Of a stretch of 64,000 bases of DNA, positions 34,691-45,222 are shown in pieces. Position numbers and translations under genes: made by a program. Origin of the DNA: Pelodiscus sinensis (lineage: Eukaryota > Chordata > Testudines > Trionychidae); assembly GCF_049634645.1 (NCBI RefSeq), contig NC_134714.1, forward strand, positions 36,150,501-36,214,500, in the 5' to 3' direction. Below the pieces are notes generated by a model that made no database searches, was not told the origin of the DNA, and saw only the letters and a program-made list of their open reading frames with translations. How positions within the stretch are numbered: position 1 is the first letter of the stretch; each line of letters begins with the position of its first letter.

Positions 34691-35330
34691 ACGATAGATA
34701 GAAATTTGGAAAATTTGAACAAAGATTGAATTCTGAACCTCACATATTGTATCATTTTAATGATTATTTGAGTGTCAATACAAATCAGTCACATTGGTTG
34801 GTCACATTATAATTGGCTTCAGCTACCATTCCAAAAACTGTAACATTCTTTGCTTGCAGTGGCACAACAAAAGGTTTCAAATTCTTTCCTGCCTTTAAAA
34901 CATCAAAGAAAACACTTCCAGCTTCACTCTTAAAAGCAATAGCCCTTTGGTCAGTATAAGTAGATGCAGACATATCTATAGCCATGGGAGCTGGTTTTTG
35001 GATTTGGTCCATGTTCAGTAGTCAAATTGGTATATGGGAAGGAAAAGTAACACCAGCAACAATGAGTTTCAAATCAAAAGAAGATTACTATGATTAAGTC
35101 CTTGACTATATTTTTTAAATGTTCAGTGGTATAACTGCATCTTTGGTACATTACCAGATTAAGGTGTATTGCTATCAGCCTTGCTTTGGTTAAATTAGAA
35201 GTTTGCATTAGTCTAAATGATTTGAGATGCTTATACAGCTATGGATTTCCTTAATATAGACAGGGCCTAAAACTATTATTTGAAGGACAGATTAAAACAT
35301 TGAGAACCGGGATCAAGTTTCCACTTTAAA
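34691..35330. other. Spacer; short reverse ORF of unknown status
   Basis: A 75-codon reverse frame at 34,785-35,012 has balanced composition but no domain I recognise and no flanking splice or promoter support. I do not call it a gene. Confidence 0.3.
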
Positions 35331-35760
35331 TGTGCATCTACACTGCACCGTTATTTCAAGATAACTAACGTTATTTCAAAATAACAATGTGAGCATCTAC
35401 ACAGCCATTCCGTTATTTCAAAATAATTTTGAAATAACGGAAGGCTTAATCCAAAATCTTTAAACCTCATCCTACAAGGAATAACGCTTATTCCGAAATA
35501 GCTATTTCGAAATAAGTCGTGTGTAGAACCTCCACTGCCGCTATTTTGAAATAACCCCTCTCCAGGGCCATTCTAAGTTATTCCTCCCCAGTGCCTCCTG
35601 GGGCTCTAAATTGAGACAGCATGACTACATTAGGGAAGCCTGCTTCGGACTAATTTTGAGGCTTCCCTACAGTGTAGACGTGCTATTTCAAAATAAGCTA
35701 TTTCGGAATAACTATTCCAGAATAGCTTATTTCAAAATAAATGTGCAGTGTAGACGCAAC
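35331..35760. mobile_element. MITE with CTATTTCGAAATA arms
   Basis: Left end TGTGCATCTACACTGCACCG; right end ATGTGCAGTGTAGACGCAAC. Inner arms TAACTAACGTTATTTCAAAA and TTATTCCGAAATAGCTATTT repeat many times in inverted order. TTA follows on the right. Non-autonomous. Confidence 0.65.
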
Positions 35761-36168
35761 TTAGATGTGTGTAACTGAAGAGCAAATGGACACAGTAGTA
35801 CCTGAACTCTGCCCATTGATCCAGCTCCCTCAGAATGTCTTGTACCATTTCACAGTTCTGCATAATTCCAAGATGCAGTAATTTTTCTATTAAATAAAAA
35901 ACTCACAAAAAATGTTTTCCTCTTTCCTCCAGTCATAACATTCTCCTAAAAATCACACCAGCTCAGGGTGAACAACATTCACTCTTGCTTCACTAACAAT
36001 CTAGTATACAAAGATCCTCTAAGGCTGCATCTATACTATCACTTTTGTTAGTACAAGGTTTTTCATTCCGAGGGGTGAAAATACACTCCTCTGAGTGATG
36101 TAAGTTACACTGACAAAAGTGCTGGTGAGAACACTTCTGGGTCAGTAAGAGATATTCTCCCAGGCTAT

Positions 36169-36430
36169 GTTCCCTCTGGGTGGCACTGTTGCCTCCTGGC
36201 ATGGCGTTCAGCTGACTTCTGCACCACTCAGCCAGGCCGTTGTGCAGGAGCAAACAGCACAAGCAGCTGTTTGGGCCCTGCGCTCCCCATGCAGCACCAT
36301 CATGCCGCATGGGGAGCGTGGACCCCAAACGACCATTTGCATCGCTTGCTCCCACGCGGTAGCCCGGCTGAGCAGCACAGAAGTCAGCGGAGCGCCACGG
36401 CGGGAGGCAACAGCACCACTCAGAGGGAAC
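36169..36430. mobile_element. hAT-like palindrome (GTTCCCTCT / AGAGGGAAC)
   Basis: The outer arms GTTCCCTCTGGGTGGCACTG and CAGCACCACTCAGAGGGAAC are inverses. The symmetry continues through GCTGACTTCTG / CAGAAGTCAGC to a centre at GCATGGGGAG. It produces mirror ORFs on both strands (35,993-36,466). No clear 8-bp duplication. Confidence 0.6.
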
Positions 36431-36449
36431 AGCCAGTGTTTCAGCATTA

Positions 36450-36888
36450 GGGTATGTTTACACTAGCAGCCTATTTCAGAATAGGGCTGCAAATGTAGGC
36501 ATGCAGAATTGCAAATTAAGCCCGGGATTTAAATATCCCGTGCTTGATTTGCCTCTTCCAAGCCGGGCGCCATTTTTGAAATTCACAAGCCCAGAATAAC
36601 TGCCCTCGTCTACACACGGCAGTGAAACGGGTGTTTGAAATAAAGCTCTGTTTCGAACTACCTGTTATTCCTCTTGCAATGAGGTTTAACAAGTAGTTCA
36701 AAATAGGACTTTGTTTGTAGACACGGGCAGTTATTCCGGGCTTGTACATTTCAAAAAAAAATAAATGGCGCCCAGCCGGGAAGATTCAAATCAAGCGCGG
36801 GATATTTAAATCCTGGGCTTGATTTGCAATTCCCAATGCCTACATTTGCAGCCCTATTCTGAACTAAGCTGCAAGTGTAAACATACCC
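36450..36888. mobile_element. Palindromic Harbinger-like MITE, TTA duplication
   Basis: Flanked by TTA (36,447-36,449 and 36,889-36,891). Termini GGGTATGTTTACACTAGCAG and GCAAGTGTAAACATACCC. Same plan as the 15,274 element: GCCCGGGATTTAAATATCCC fold-back, GCGCCATTTTTGAAAT and its inverse. Confidence 0.85.
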
Positions 36889-36904
36889 TTACAGAGTCAC
36901 AGAC

Positions 36905-37005
36905 ATTGGGCTACTATATATATGATAACAGCTTTGGTAGTGTGGACAGTCGCCTTATTTCAAAATTTTGAAATAACTCCCCAGTATAGACGTGCCCCTA
37001 CTGAC
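36905..37005. mobile_element. Remnant of a MITE right end
   Basis: TTATTTCAAAATTTTGAAAT followed by AGTATAGACGTGCCCCTA matches the right end of the TTTCAAAATAA-type MITEs; the left end is lost. Confidence 0.35.
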
Positions 37006-37147
37006 ATAGCTACTGTCACTTCTTGGAGGTGGTTTTGTTATATCCATGGGAGAGCACTATCCCATTACCATAGAGCAGCTACGTGGGAGATCTTATTGTA
37101 ACACAGTACACCTGAGACATTGTACACTTGCTCATACAGACATGGCC

Positions 37148-38509
37148 TTACACTAGAAATAGGAGCTTGGTGTCATTATTTTGGCTTTCCAATAGGACAA
37201 GCCCCAAAAGTAAAGTTTAATTCTTTTGATACACATTTTAATAGCATTCCAGTTATTATAGAAATGGGTTTCCCTCATAATGCTTGATACTAGAGAAATG
37301 TTAGTGTTCTTGTAGACACAAGATTTACTAACATGTTCTTCACCATGTATATAGACTGATTTTTCTTTAAAGACGGGCACTGCTTATAATCAGGCAAGCC
37401 GTTAAAAAGGTAAATGGGCCTTCCTTTGCTATCCTGTGAATTCAAGGTCCTATTCTGAAGAAACTGTGCTGTTGGCTACAAAATTTAGTCCATGATACAC
37501 CTATCAATTTTACTATTTAATGTCCAATATCATCTCTCTGTGGAGATGTAACTACTGTCACATAATTAATAGTTCTGTATATTGATCACCCTGTACACCC
37601 TAAGGAAATGGTGGGAATGTTTAGCTAAAGGCAACTCTGATGATTTCAGAGACAAACAGGATGTAGTTATTCAATTTCCATTTCTTTTGGTACTATATAA
37701 AATTAGACCTCAAACTGAGCTATGAAATTTGTTTATGAGGAGAAACTACTGGAAAGGTTAAGGAGTTATTCTGATGAGGATTTGAAGCAAGATGACTCTA
37801 AAATAAAATTCAGATCAATATCTAAAATCAGGTTAGAGCTGCTCAATGTTTTATATTCAATCCATTTACTGTATTTAAATAAAAAATGGATAATTTTCAC
37901 AGAATGGAAATGTGTTAGAAAATCCATTTTCATGTTAGAGTTCTGTGTTTTATGTAAAAAAAAAAAAAATCCTAAATCATGAAAACAGATTCATTAGAGT
38001 TTAGGCACTTAATTTTTTTTGATTGCTGTAATGTCTCAGCATAACATTGTATTTAATTTATTTTTCCCAACATGGCTGATTTTTTAAAATTTATTTTGTT
38101 TTTTCAACAAATCCTGAATTATTTATTTCATGGGAGGAGTAAAACATTTCCCAAGTGGCTCTAAGGCTATCAACTCAAATACTCTGTCAGGATTGAAGTT
38201 TGGCATTTTTATTGGATCTTTGCACAGGAAAGACCTTAAAAGCAAAATATCATGGTCTATAGAAAAGTTATTTCAAGTCAGCTTTAGAGATTTCCAAACT
38301 ATAATACCATTTTTCTCTTTTTTTCTAAGGACTATACTGTTGGCTTTTGGTAGTATGAGATTCTAGATTTATTGCTGAAGGAATATGAAACACAGTACCA
38401 ATAACATGTTTTTAGAACTCCCCAAAGCTTTTCTAAAATAGATTTTTTTGTAAAATATAGACTATAAGATGGTGTATTATAGTATCAAGGGTATATTTAC
38501 ATAATTCAA
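37148..38509. other. Spacer with one weak candidate exon
   Basis: AT-rich DNA. The forward stretch at 37,722-37,835 encodes a charged peptide (EEKLLERLRSYSDEDLKQDD) and ends at AAAATCAG followed by GTTAGAG, which could be read as a splice donor. I do not recognise the protein, and the upstream acceptor is weak. Otherwise nothing is supported. Confidence 0.25.
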
Positions 38510-38512
38510 TTA

Positions 38513-38758
38513 GGGTATGTCTACACTACCCCCCTAGTTCGAACTAGGGGGGTAATGTATGCATACCGAACTTGCTAATGAAGCCCGGGATTTGAATTTC
38601 CCGGGCTTCATTAGCATAAAGCCGGCTCCGCCATTTTTAAAAGCCGGCTTGTTCGAACCCCGTGCCGCGCGGCTACACGCGGCACGAGCTAGATAGTTCG
38701 AACTATGTAGTTATTCCGAACGATCTGTACGCCTCGTGGACGTAGTGTAGACGTACAC
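38513..38758. mobile_element. Deleted Harbinger-like MITE (family B), TTA duplication
   Basis: Flanked by TTA (38,510-38,512 and 38,759-38,761). The left half is complete: GGGTATGTCTACACTACCCC, the CTAGTTCGAACTAG stem, GCCCGGGATTTGAATTTCCC and GCCATTTTTAAAA. The right half is reduced to GTAGTGTAGACGTACAC. CGAACCCCGTGCCGCGCGGC keeps its CpGs. Confidence 0.82.
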
Positions 38759-38761
38759 TTA

Positions 38762-41700
38762 GAGCTCTGGCACTGGTGACTAATTCATCCATCCCAAATG
38801 TACACAGATACAATATTTACTCCCTACTACACTGTCCCAGTGGGAATGGGTAAAATTATGCTGACCTTAAGAATAAGGATGAAGATCCTGAATGCGATGT
38901 AGTTAAAATCATAAAGGCACATTCCTTGACTCTCAAATATGTAAAAGTGTATATAATAAAATAACCATTTAACTGAAAATCTGGCAGACTCTTAACTTGT
39001 ACCTTTCACTAGCAGAGATGCTTAATTATTTTAACCTAAGAGCTGCACATATTTTTAGAAAGGTCAAGGGATCACAATCAGATGAACACTCAGGAAGCAC
39101 AAATGGAGCAGAAACCACCCACAAGTCCCTTTATTCAGAATTTTGGAGGCCTTTTGATTGCTGAAGGTCCAGTGTAACCACCTCCTACATTTTCTTTCCT
39201 AAAGTTCATACTGCAGTTGAGTGTGTCATGCCATCTGGAATGATTCACGACTATGAGGGCCAACCGCAGTGCAGACTGTCAAAAAGCAGGGCAGAAACTC
39301 CTAACCAGTGGTATGTTCTACAGTTAGGTTTCACCAAGTCTGTAACCAATGTGAACTCCTAAAGTAGTACAATAATCTTACATAACCTTACAATCACAGA
39401 CAGCCCCCTTGGGCACTCCAAGTTAGATTGCCACAGAGGAGAGCTTGACTTAGTGACACTCACTTGGGCCAAAGATCACAAAATATTGAAGTTGCTCCTA
39501 GTTACAAGAGACAATTCACTTATCCCAGGTCAATTTGTATCTCTGTGCTTGTAGCTAATCCCATAGTCAACAAAGAAGAAATAAGCTCCTATATTTCCAA
39601 AAGGTGACAGGGATGTAGTGATCTGTCAGAATTAAATATTTTTAGTGCTAACCTAGGATCTCTGCTTTTGTCTCCTTGTCTCGAGCTCTGTGAGAGTCCA
39701 AACAACAAAAAGAAAAAAATCATGTCATCTGTCTTTATTTCCCTTTTTCAGAATCCACGATAGGATGAGCCCTTCTGCACGTAGCCTGTATAAAGGAAGT
39801 TAGCAAACTATATCATGGGGTTTCACAATGGCCTATTTAGCATTCCTAGCAGAATTTTTACAATTGTGAAGCAAACTGTAGCTATTAGCACATAGAATGG
39901 ATACAGACATTGCAAGTAAGATTAATGCATGCAGCAACTTACCAGTATTTTATAGAATATCAACACTACTTATATCCTTATAAGTCTAATACTTATCCTG
40001 AACAATGCTAACATACAGGTGAGCTGGTCTGGTTTCCAGCAGTGAATCTGTGGGTTCTTAGATGATGCCTATAGCCTTGGAAAGACTGGCACCTAGTCTA
40101 CCAGCATTACAGAGTGGCTGGAATGTGCTGTGTTCAGGCCATTTCCAGCTAGTTTATACTTATTTAGGACAAGTCACAGAAGACCATACATACAATTTTC
40201 TTAACACAGTCACCCTTAAAAGGCATAGATTGGACACTGCTGCTATATCATTACGAATAATATAATAAATTATTATTAGAAATCACGTATAATAATTGGC
40301 TAGTGAAATTCCTTTGTAGAAGAATGATTACTTTTAAAGCCATGACTGAGTGACTAGGTAGGTTAAAATATTCCCCTACAATTTTCTGTGTGTTACAGTT
40401 CCTGATGTCTGATTTGTGTCTATTTATCCTTTGTCTGGTATGGTCAGTATACATGACAAAGGGCATTGCTGGCACCTGATGGCATATATCATACTAAAGG
40501 ATATGCATTTGTATGAGCCCCTAATATTGTGGCTTATGTGGTTATGGAATGTGAAAAGAAGTCAGTAACATATTTAGAAAACATGGCTGGAGCCCTGCAT
40601 AGCTACAAATTTGTATCCACAGCTGCAACTATATCTGCAAAAATGAAGCACGGCTATCCACATCTGCAAAAGTGGATACCTGTATATATAAAGCAGATAT
40701 CTCTGTATTTGGAGAGCTATAAATATGGTGTTACATGTAGAAGTGGTAGATAAGAGAAAGATTGGAAGATCCAAAGGTACTCTACAGCTGGCCAACATTT
40801 TTTTTAAATGAAATGTTTTGGCCAATTTTAGCTGAAATGTTGACATTCAACGAGAAAACAAATCAGTCAGGTGGTTTTTTGTTGGAAAGGTGTGGGGCGG
40901 GGGTAGGGAGTAATTTGTCCAACTAGAGAGCTGGCTGGGATTTTTGTTTATTACTTTTTGAAGTCATCAATAAAAAGTGAAGAAAATAGCTATTTATACT
41001 AGGGCTTTTTTTCTAACCAGCTCTATTCTATCATACTACAGACTATAAAACTAGATAGTCTGATCTTTATAGCCCAGTCCTGGAAAGGCACCATCAGACA
41101 AAAGGAAAAATCAGGGACCAATGTAGCTGGAATCTTTAATGCTCTGAAGGAACAGGGAGCTGATGGAGATGTCACTGCTAATAAGTGAAGGCTGACTTTT
41201 TTGCTCGTGGCTTCAAACTTTGATATCTCAAAAAATAAGATGGATGTGAATCTAAAAGAAGCTTGAAAACAGTGTCAGTCTGGAGAGGTGCCAGGATGAT
41301 TCTTAACAAAATACCAAGTGCCATCTTTCAAGACCGATTCAAACATAAAATCCCTTTATATTAACTGCAGTATCAGTCATTGCATACTACACCTAGAAAA
41401 AAGAGGCCTTTATCTCTATCTATATATTAAGAAGCCACACAGGAGCTGTTTATTTGCTTCCCCTCTGAGCCACCCAGCTGTTCCTTCCATTTGTGGTCTT
41501 AGGGCTAATTACATAATGTCCTTAATTTATACCCACTGGTAAATCAGATCAGAGCATTACCTGGAGGGCAAGCTCTAATTAGAGGAATTTCAGAACAAAT
41601 TGTCTAAAGAGCTTGTTTGGTGTGATTAAATGCAAGTGATGGGCCCCTCTCTCTTTTTCCTTTAAAAACATGAATATTTACTTTGCACTAAAACCTGTCA

Positions 41701-41838
41701 GATTAAAAAAATAAAAAAAATCAATAACAGCAGTTCATAGTAAGTGGCTATAATATGAGTGGTATAATCATCAAAAGCAGCAAATATAAGTTTTCTTATC
41801 TGCAAGTGAATGTCTATAATGCTGAATATGCCTCACTG
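38762..41838. other. Spacer without recognisable genes
   Basis: Three kilobases with no convincing gene. At 40,575-40,740 several ATATCTGCAAA / GTGGATACC-like words recur in both orientations, suggesting a decayed hAT-like repeat. The rest is unassigned. Confidence 0.35.
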
Positions 41839-42158
41839 TGGATATGTCTCCACTGCACACCTAGCTCAAAATAAGCAATGCAACATGAGATACATAAATT
41901 ACGTAACTTATTTCGAGTAATTTTGAAATAGCTTATTTTGAAATTTGGCGCTGTCTACACAGCACCAAATTTTGAAATAGAGCAGTATTCTGAAACGTCC
42001 CTTAATCCTTGTGTAATGAGGTTTACAGAGGCATCGGAATAGCACAACTGTAATTTCAAAAGCTATTTCAAAATGCTGGGTGTGCTGTCAATACGTGGAA
42101 TAACTATTTCGGGATAGAACAAGTTTTCTGAAATAGCATCACTGTCTAGATGCACCCT
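41839..42158. mobile_element. MITE with TTTCAAAATA arms
   Basis: Runs from GGATATGTCTCCACTGCACA to GTCTAGATGCACCC. The interior pairs CTCAAAATAAGCAA with GCTATTTCAAAATGC and includes TTAATCCTTGTGTAATGAGG, shared with the 35,331 and 42,441 elements. Target duplication unclear. Confidence 0.55.
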
Positions 42159-42440
42159 GTCTGGGCATCTGTCAGAAATCACAATGTGGACTGTACCATC
42201 TAAGACTGCAGAAGGAGCAGGGAAACTAGTGCACCTCCAAACATTCATGGTTTTAACAACATAGTTTTTGGAGATGAAGAAAAGAGATTTACAGCAGCAT
42301 CTTTCATCTGAGGCTAAATTATTGTTTTTTCAAAAATTAATCAAGTCCCATACACCCCTATGGGCTATGTGTTTCCTTTTTCTAATGGATAAACTGAGGT
42401 TCAGAGTGGTTAATGGGTATATTGCAGCACAACTCAGTAG

Positions 42441-42681
42441 GGATGCATCTGTACTGAACTCTGAGCTCAAAATAAGCTATGCAATTTGAGTTACACAAAT
42501 TGAGTAGCTTATTTTGAGGTTATTTCAAAATAAACAGCTATTCCAAAATGACCCTTAATCCTCACAATAGCATGAAATATTGAAAGATATTTAAAAATAA
42601 TGAGCTCACTGTCAAGACACAGAATACATGTTTTGGGATACCGGAAGTATCCCAAAATAGCGCCACAGTGTAGATGTACCC
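42441..42681. mobile_element. MITE with TTTCAAAATA arms, TAG duplication
   Basis: Flanked by TAG (42,438-42,440 and 42,682-42,684). Ends GGATGCATCTGTACTG and CAGTGTAGATGTACCC. The inner half-palindromes GCTTATTTTGAGG and CAAAATAGCGCC are decayed. Confidence 0.6.
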
Positions 42682-43240
42682 TAGGAGCTGTAAGTGAGAA
42701 TAACTTCCATCTTGCCTCAATCATGAGAGAAAGTGTTGAGCTAATACTTGAAGTGGATGGGGAACTCTGGCTCCCCTCATCCCACCTCACTGGCCAGAGT
42801 AGCTGATTGTGTACATAGGAAGGTGAAGGCCCTTTATGGACAGATGTGCATGCAACTGGATACAATTATTCTGCCAAGGGCTCCCATATACACATATTAT
42901 AAATGGGTACCAACCCAAGTCCTAAAGTTATCTCCCCCAAAAGTCTGGTGGAGCTGAGATCTGAACTTCAAAATTTGCTGCAATCTTTATAATGGTCGAT
43001 ATTCACTTTTGGAAGCTTGGATCCAGAACCAAACTTAGCTGCTCTGCCTTAGCTACACAATAATTTAGGTGCATGGACCCAGGTCCAGTACACAGTTAGG
43101 GTATGTCTACACTACAGCGCTAGTTCGAACTAACTTAGTTCGAATTAGTTAATTCGAACTAAGCTAATTCGAACTAACGCATCTAGAACTAAAAACTAGT
43201 TCGAATTAGCGTTTTGCTAATTCGAACTAGCGCGTCCACA

Positions 43241-43268
43241 CTGATTGGACGCAGGGGGGCATTTAAGG
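43241..43268 (+). promoter_or_regulatory. Possible transposase promoter (CCAAT/TATA-like)
   Basis: ATTGG, an inverted CCAAT box, lies at 43,244 and ATTTAAGG at 43,261, about 230 bp before the chosen start codon and just inside the left subterminal repeats. Position and words fit a weak core promoter, but nothing here proves it. Confidence 0.3.
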
Positions 43269-43489
43269 GCAGCTGAAACCGGTTCTGGCAGGGCATCAGG
43301 TCAGTAGTTGCTTTGTGTGGCTGCTGTCTGAGGCTATCTGAGGCTCGTGCTTAAAGGGAACCCCCTGGACAGCCGGTTCTCAGCTTTTCCTGCTTGCTTG
43401 CCAACCTCGCCGAGGGACAGCAAAGCGTCGGTCTCTGTGCCCGTCTGTGTCGGTGCTTCCCTTCGGCGGGGGCTGCCGCAGGTGGCAAC

Positions 43490-44990
43490 ATGGAGCCACG
43501 GCTCACCCTGCACCTTCTGGTGCACTTTCTGCACTTGCTGCTGCAAGCCTGCCAGCAATGGCTCGAGGCTGCCTGGCACCACCTGGGGAACGTCAGCCCC
43601 CTGCCTCTCCGCCTGGCCGCCCTGGGGGCCGTAGAGGAGCCGCGTCGGCGCCCCGGCACCGGCGTGCCCCGCCGCGTCTGGCGTCTGGACACCAGCAGCG
43701 ACTGGTGGGACCGCATCGTCCTGGAGCGCTGGGACGACCGACAGTGGACCCAGAACTTTAGGATGAGGAGGGACACCTTCCTGGAGCTCTGCGAGTGGCT
43801 CGCCCCTGCCCTGCAAAGAAGGGACACTCGCATGAGACCTGCCATCCCCCTCCAGAAGTGTGTGGCCATCGCCCTATGGAAGCTCTCCACGCCGGACAGC
43901 TACCGATCCGTCGGGAACCAGTTCGGTGTGGGGAGATCCACTGTCGGAGCGGTGCTCATGCAGGTACGGTGCTCGTCGGCCACTGAGCCGGAGGGGGAGG
44001 GGGGCTGCGAGGAGGGGATGGGCCGCCCCAGGGACAAAGGTGGGGGTGGGAGGAGGCGAAAGCGCTCCGCACCGGAGGGGTCGGGCTGTCCCGGCCGTAC
44101 TACACGCCGCCAGGGGGGTTGCTTCCAGGAGTGGGGCGCGGGGCACTGCCAGGACACGCACGCTCCCAGCCACCCGGGCGCCCCACTGATTGGTGCTTTG
44201 CTGTGTCTCTCTCCGCAGGTGGTCAAGGCCATCAACCAGGTGCTGCTCCGCAGGGTGGTCCACCTTGCCGACCCGGACGCCGTCATCCAGGGATTCGGCG
44301 CCCTCGGCTTCCCCAACTGCGGGGGGGGCCATCGACGGGACGCACATCCCCATCCGTGCCCCGGAACACCAGGCGTCCCGGTACGTCAACAGAAAGGGGT
44401 ACTTCTCCGTGATCCTGCAGGCCGTGTGTGACCACCGGGGACAGTTCACGGACATTAATGTGGGCTGGTCCAGCAAAGCACATGACGCCCGGGTGTACCG
44501 CAACTCCTCCGTGTGCCAGCGGCTGCAGGCCGGGACCTTCTTCCCCGACCGCCACATCAGGGTCAGGGACGTGGACATGCCCGTGTGCCAGGTGGGGGAT
44601 GCCGCCTACCCACTGCAGCCGTGGCTCATGAAGCCCTACACGGGGCACCTCAATCCCTCCCACCAGGCCTTCAATGCCAGGCTGACCAAGGCCCGGATCG
44701 TGGTGGAGGGGGCCTTCAGGCGACTGAAAGCCCACTTTCAATGCCTCCTCACCTGTCTGGACCTGGCTGAGCACAACATCCCTCCCGTGGTGGCGGCATG
44801 TTGTGTGCTCCACAATTTGTGTGAGCGGAAGGGGGAGGCTTTCCTGCCAGCCTGGATGGCTGAGGCTGACCGCATGGCTGGACACTACAGTCAGCCCCTC
44901 ACCGCTGCCGTCCGGGAAGCCCAGCGGGGGGCCATCCGGATCCGGGAAGCCCTGCGGGAGAGCTTCCAGGTGGAGGAGGAGGAGGACTGA
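43490..44990 (+). CDS. PIF/Harbinger (HARBI1-like) DDE transposase, two exons, frameshifted
   Basis: This enzyme cuts out and reinserts the element through a DDE nuclease fold. Exon 1 (43,490-43,963) encodes 158 residues: a hydrophobic N-terminus, then a helix-turn-helix-like stretch, SYRSVGNQFGVGRSTVGAV. An intron of 255 bp (43,964-44,218; CAG|GTACGG to CTCCGCAG) keeps the frame. In exon 2 the catalytic motifs are AIDGTHIP (Asp about 197), GDAAYPL (Asp about 285) and VVEGAFRRLK (Glu about 321), plus HDARVYRNS between them. Allowing for the shift, the protein is about 414 residues, normal for the family. One extra G in the G8 run at 44,321-44,328 breaks the frame just before the first catalytic Asp. 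The frame is otherwise open to TGA at 44,988. I chose the ATG at 43,490 over the in-frame one at 43,394 because the preceding 32 residues look like leader sequence. Confidence 0.88.
43964..44218 (+). other. Intron of the transposase gene
   Basis: Donor CAG|GTACGG and acceptor TGTCTCTCTCCGCAG|GTGG, with a pyrimidine-rich approach. Removing it joins exon 1 to exon 2 in phase 0 between GAVLMQ and VVKAINQ, as expected for the family. The interior reads as low-complexity Gly/Arg codons. Confidence 0.75.
44321..44328 (+). other. G8 run with +1 frameshift in the transposase
   Basis: TGC is followed by eight G and CCATCGAC. Seven G would keep the frame reading into AIDGTH. The single extra base could be a true slippage mutation or an assembly error. 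Confidence 0.85.
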
Positions 44991-45068
44991 CCTCTCCCTT
45001 GCATGCCCCACTGGGGCCTTCTTCCACCCTACCCCCCCCTTCCCCTTTCCCCTCCCTACCTACTGTCA

Positions 45069-45074
45069 AATAAA
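45069..45074 (+). terminator. Poly(A) signal of the transposase gene
   Basis: AATAAA lies 79 bases after the TGA stop, followed by a TG/T-rich stretch (CCTGTTTTTCC). Confidence 0.75.
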
Positions 45075-45103
45075 GACACCTGTTTTTCCAACAAAAACAT
45101 CTG

Positions 45104-45109
45104 TTTATT
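45104..45109 (-). terminator. Poly(A) signal of the trihelix gene
   Basis: TTTATT on the forward strand reads AATAAA on the reverse, about 114 bases beyond the trihelix stop. It lies only 30 bp from the opposed signal, so the two transcripts end tail to tail and may overlap. Confidence 0.7.
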
Positions 45110-45222
45110 TCACAGAACTGGGGTGGGGGGAGGGAGGAATGAAGGTGGGAGAAGGGAGGGGGAAACCTGGGATGAGGGAGCTGGAAGGGGAGGGGAGGGA
45201 AGGGAGGAAGGGAAAGGAAAGC

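Larger units (their letters stand above)
36023..37147. mobile_element. Harbinger-type MITE broken by nested insertions
   Basis: The left part GGCTGCATCTATACTATCAC...GAGATATTCTCCCAG and the right part CTACTGTCACTTCTTGGAGG...GCTCATACAGACATGGCC belong to the family seen intact at 1,602-1,868. Flanks are TAA and TTA. About 840 bp of other elements separate the halves: a hAT-like palindrome, a 439-bp Harbinger-like MITE and a MITE remnant near 36,905-37,005. Confidence 0.6.

Noticed and set aside
34785..35012. 75-codon reverse ORF with balanced composition
   Set aside because: No recognised family, splice sites or conservation evidence; left as unassigned spacer.
43351..43890. Long reverse-strand frames opposite the transposase exon
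   Set aside because: Antisense shadows of a GC-rich coding exon with no conserved motif. The forward frame carries the family motifs and splice sites.
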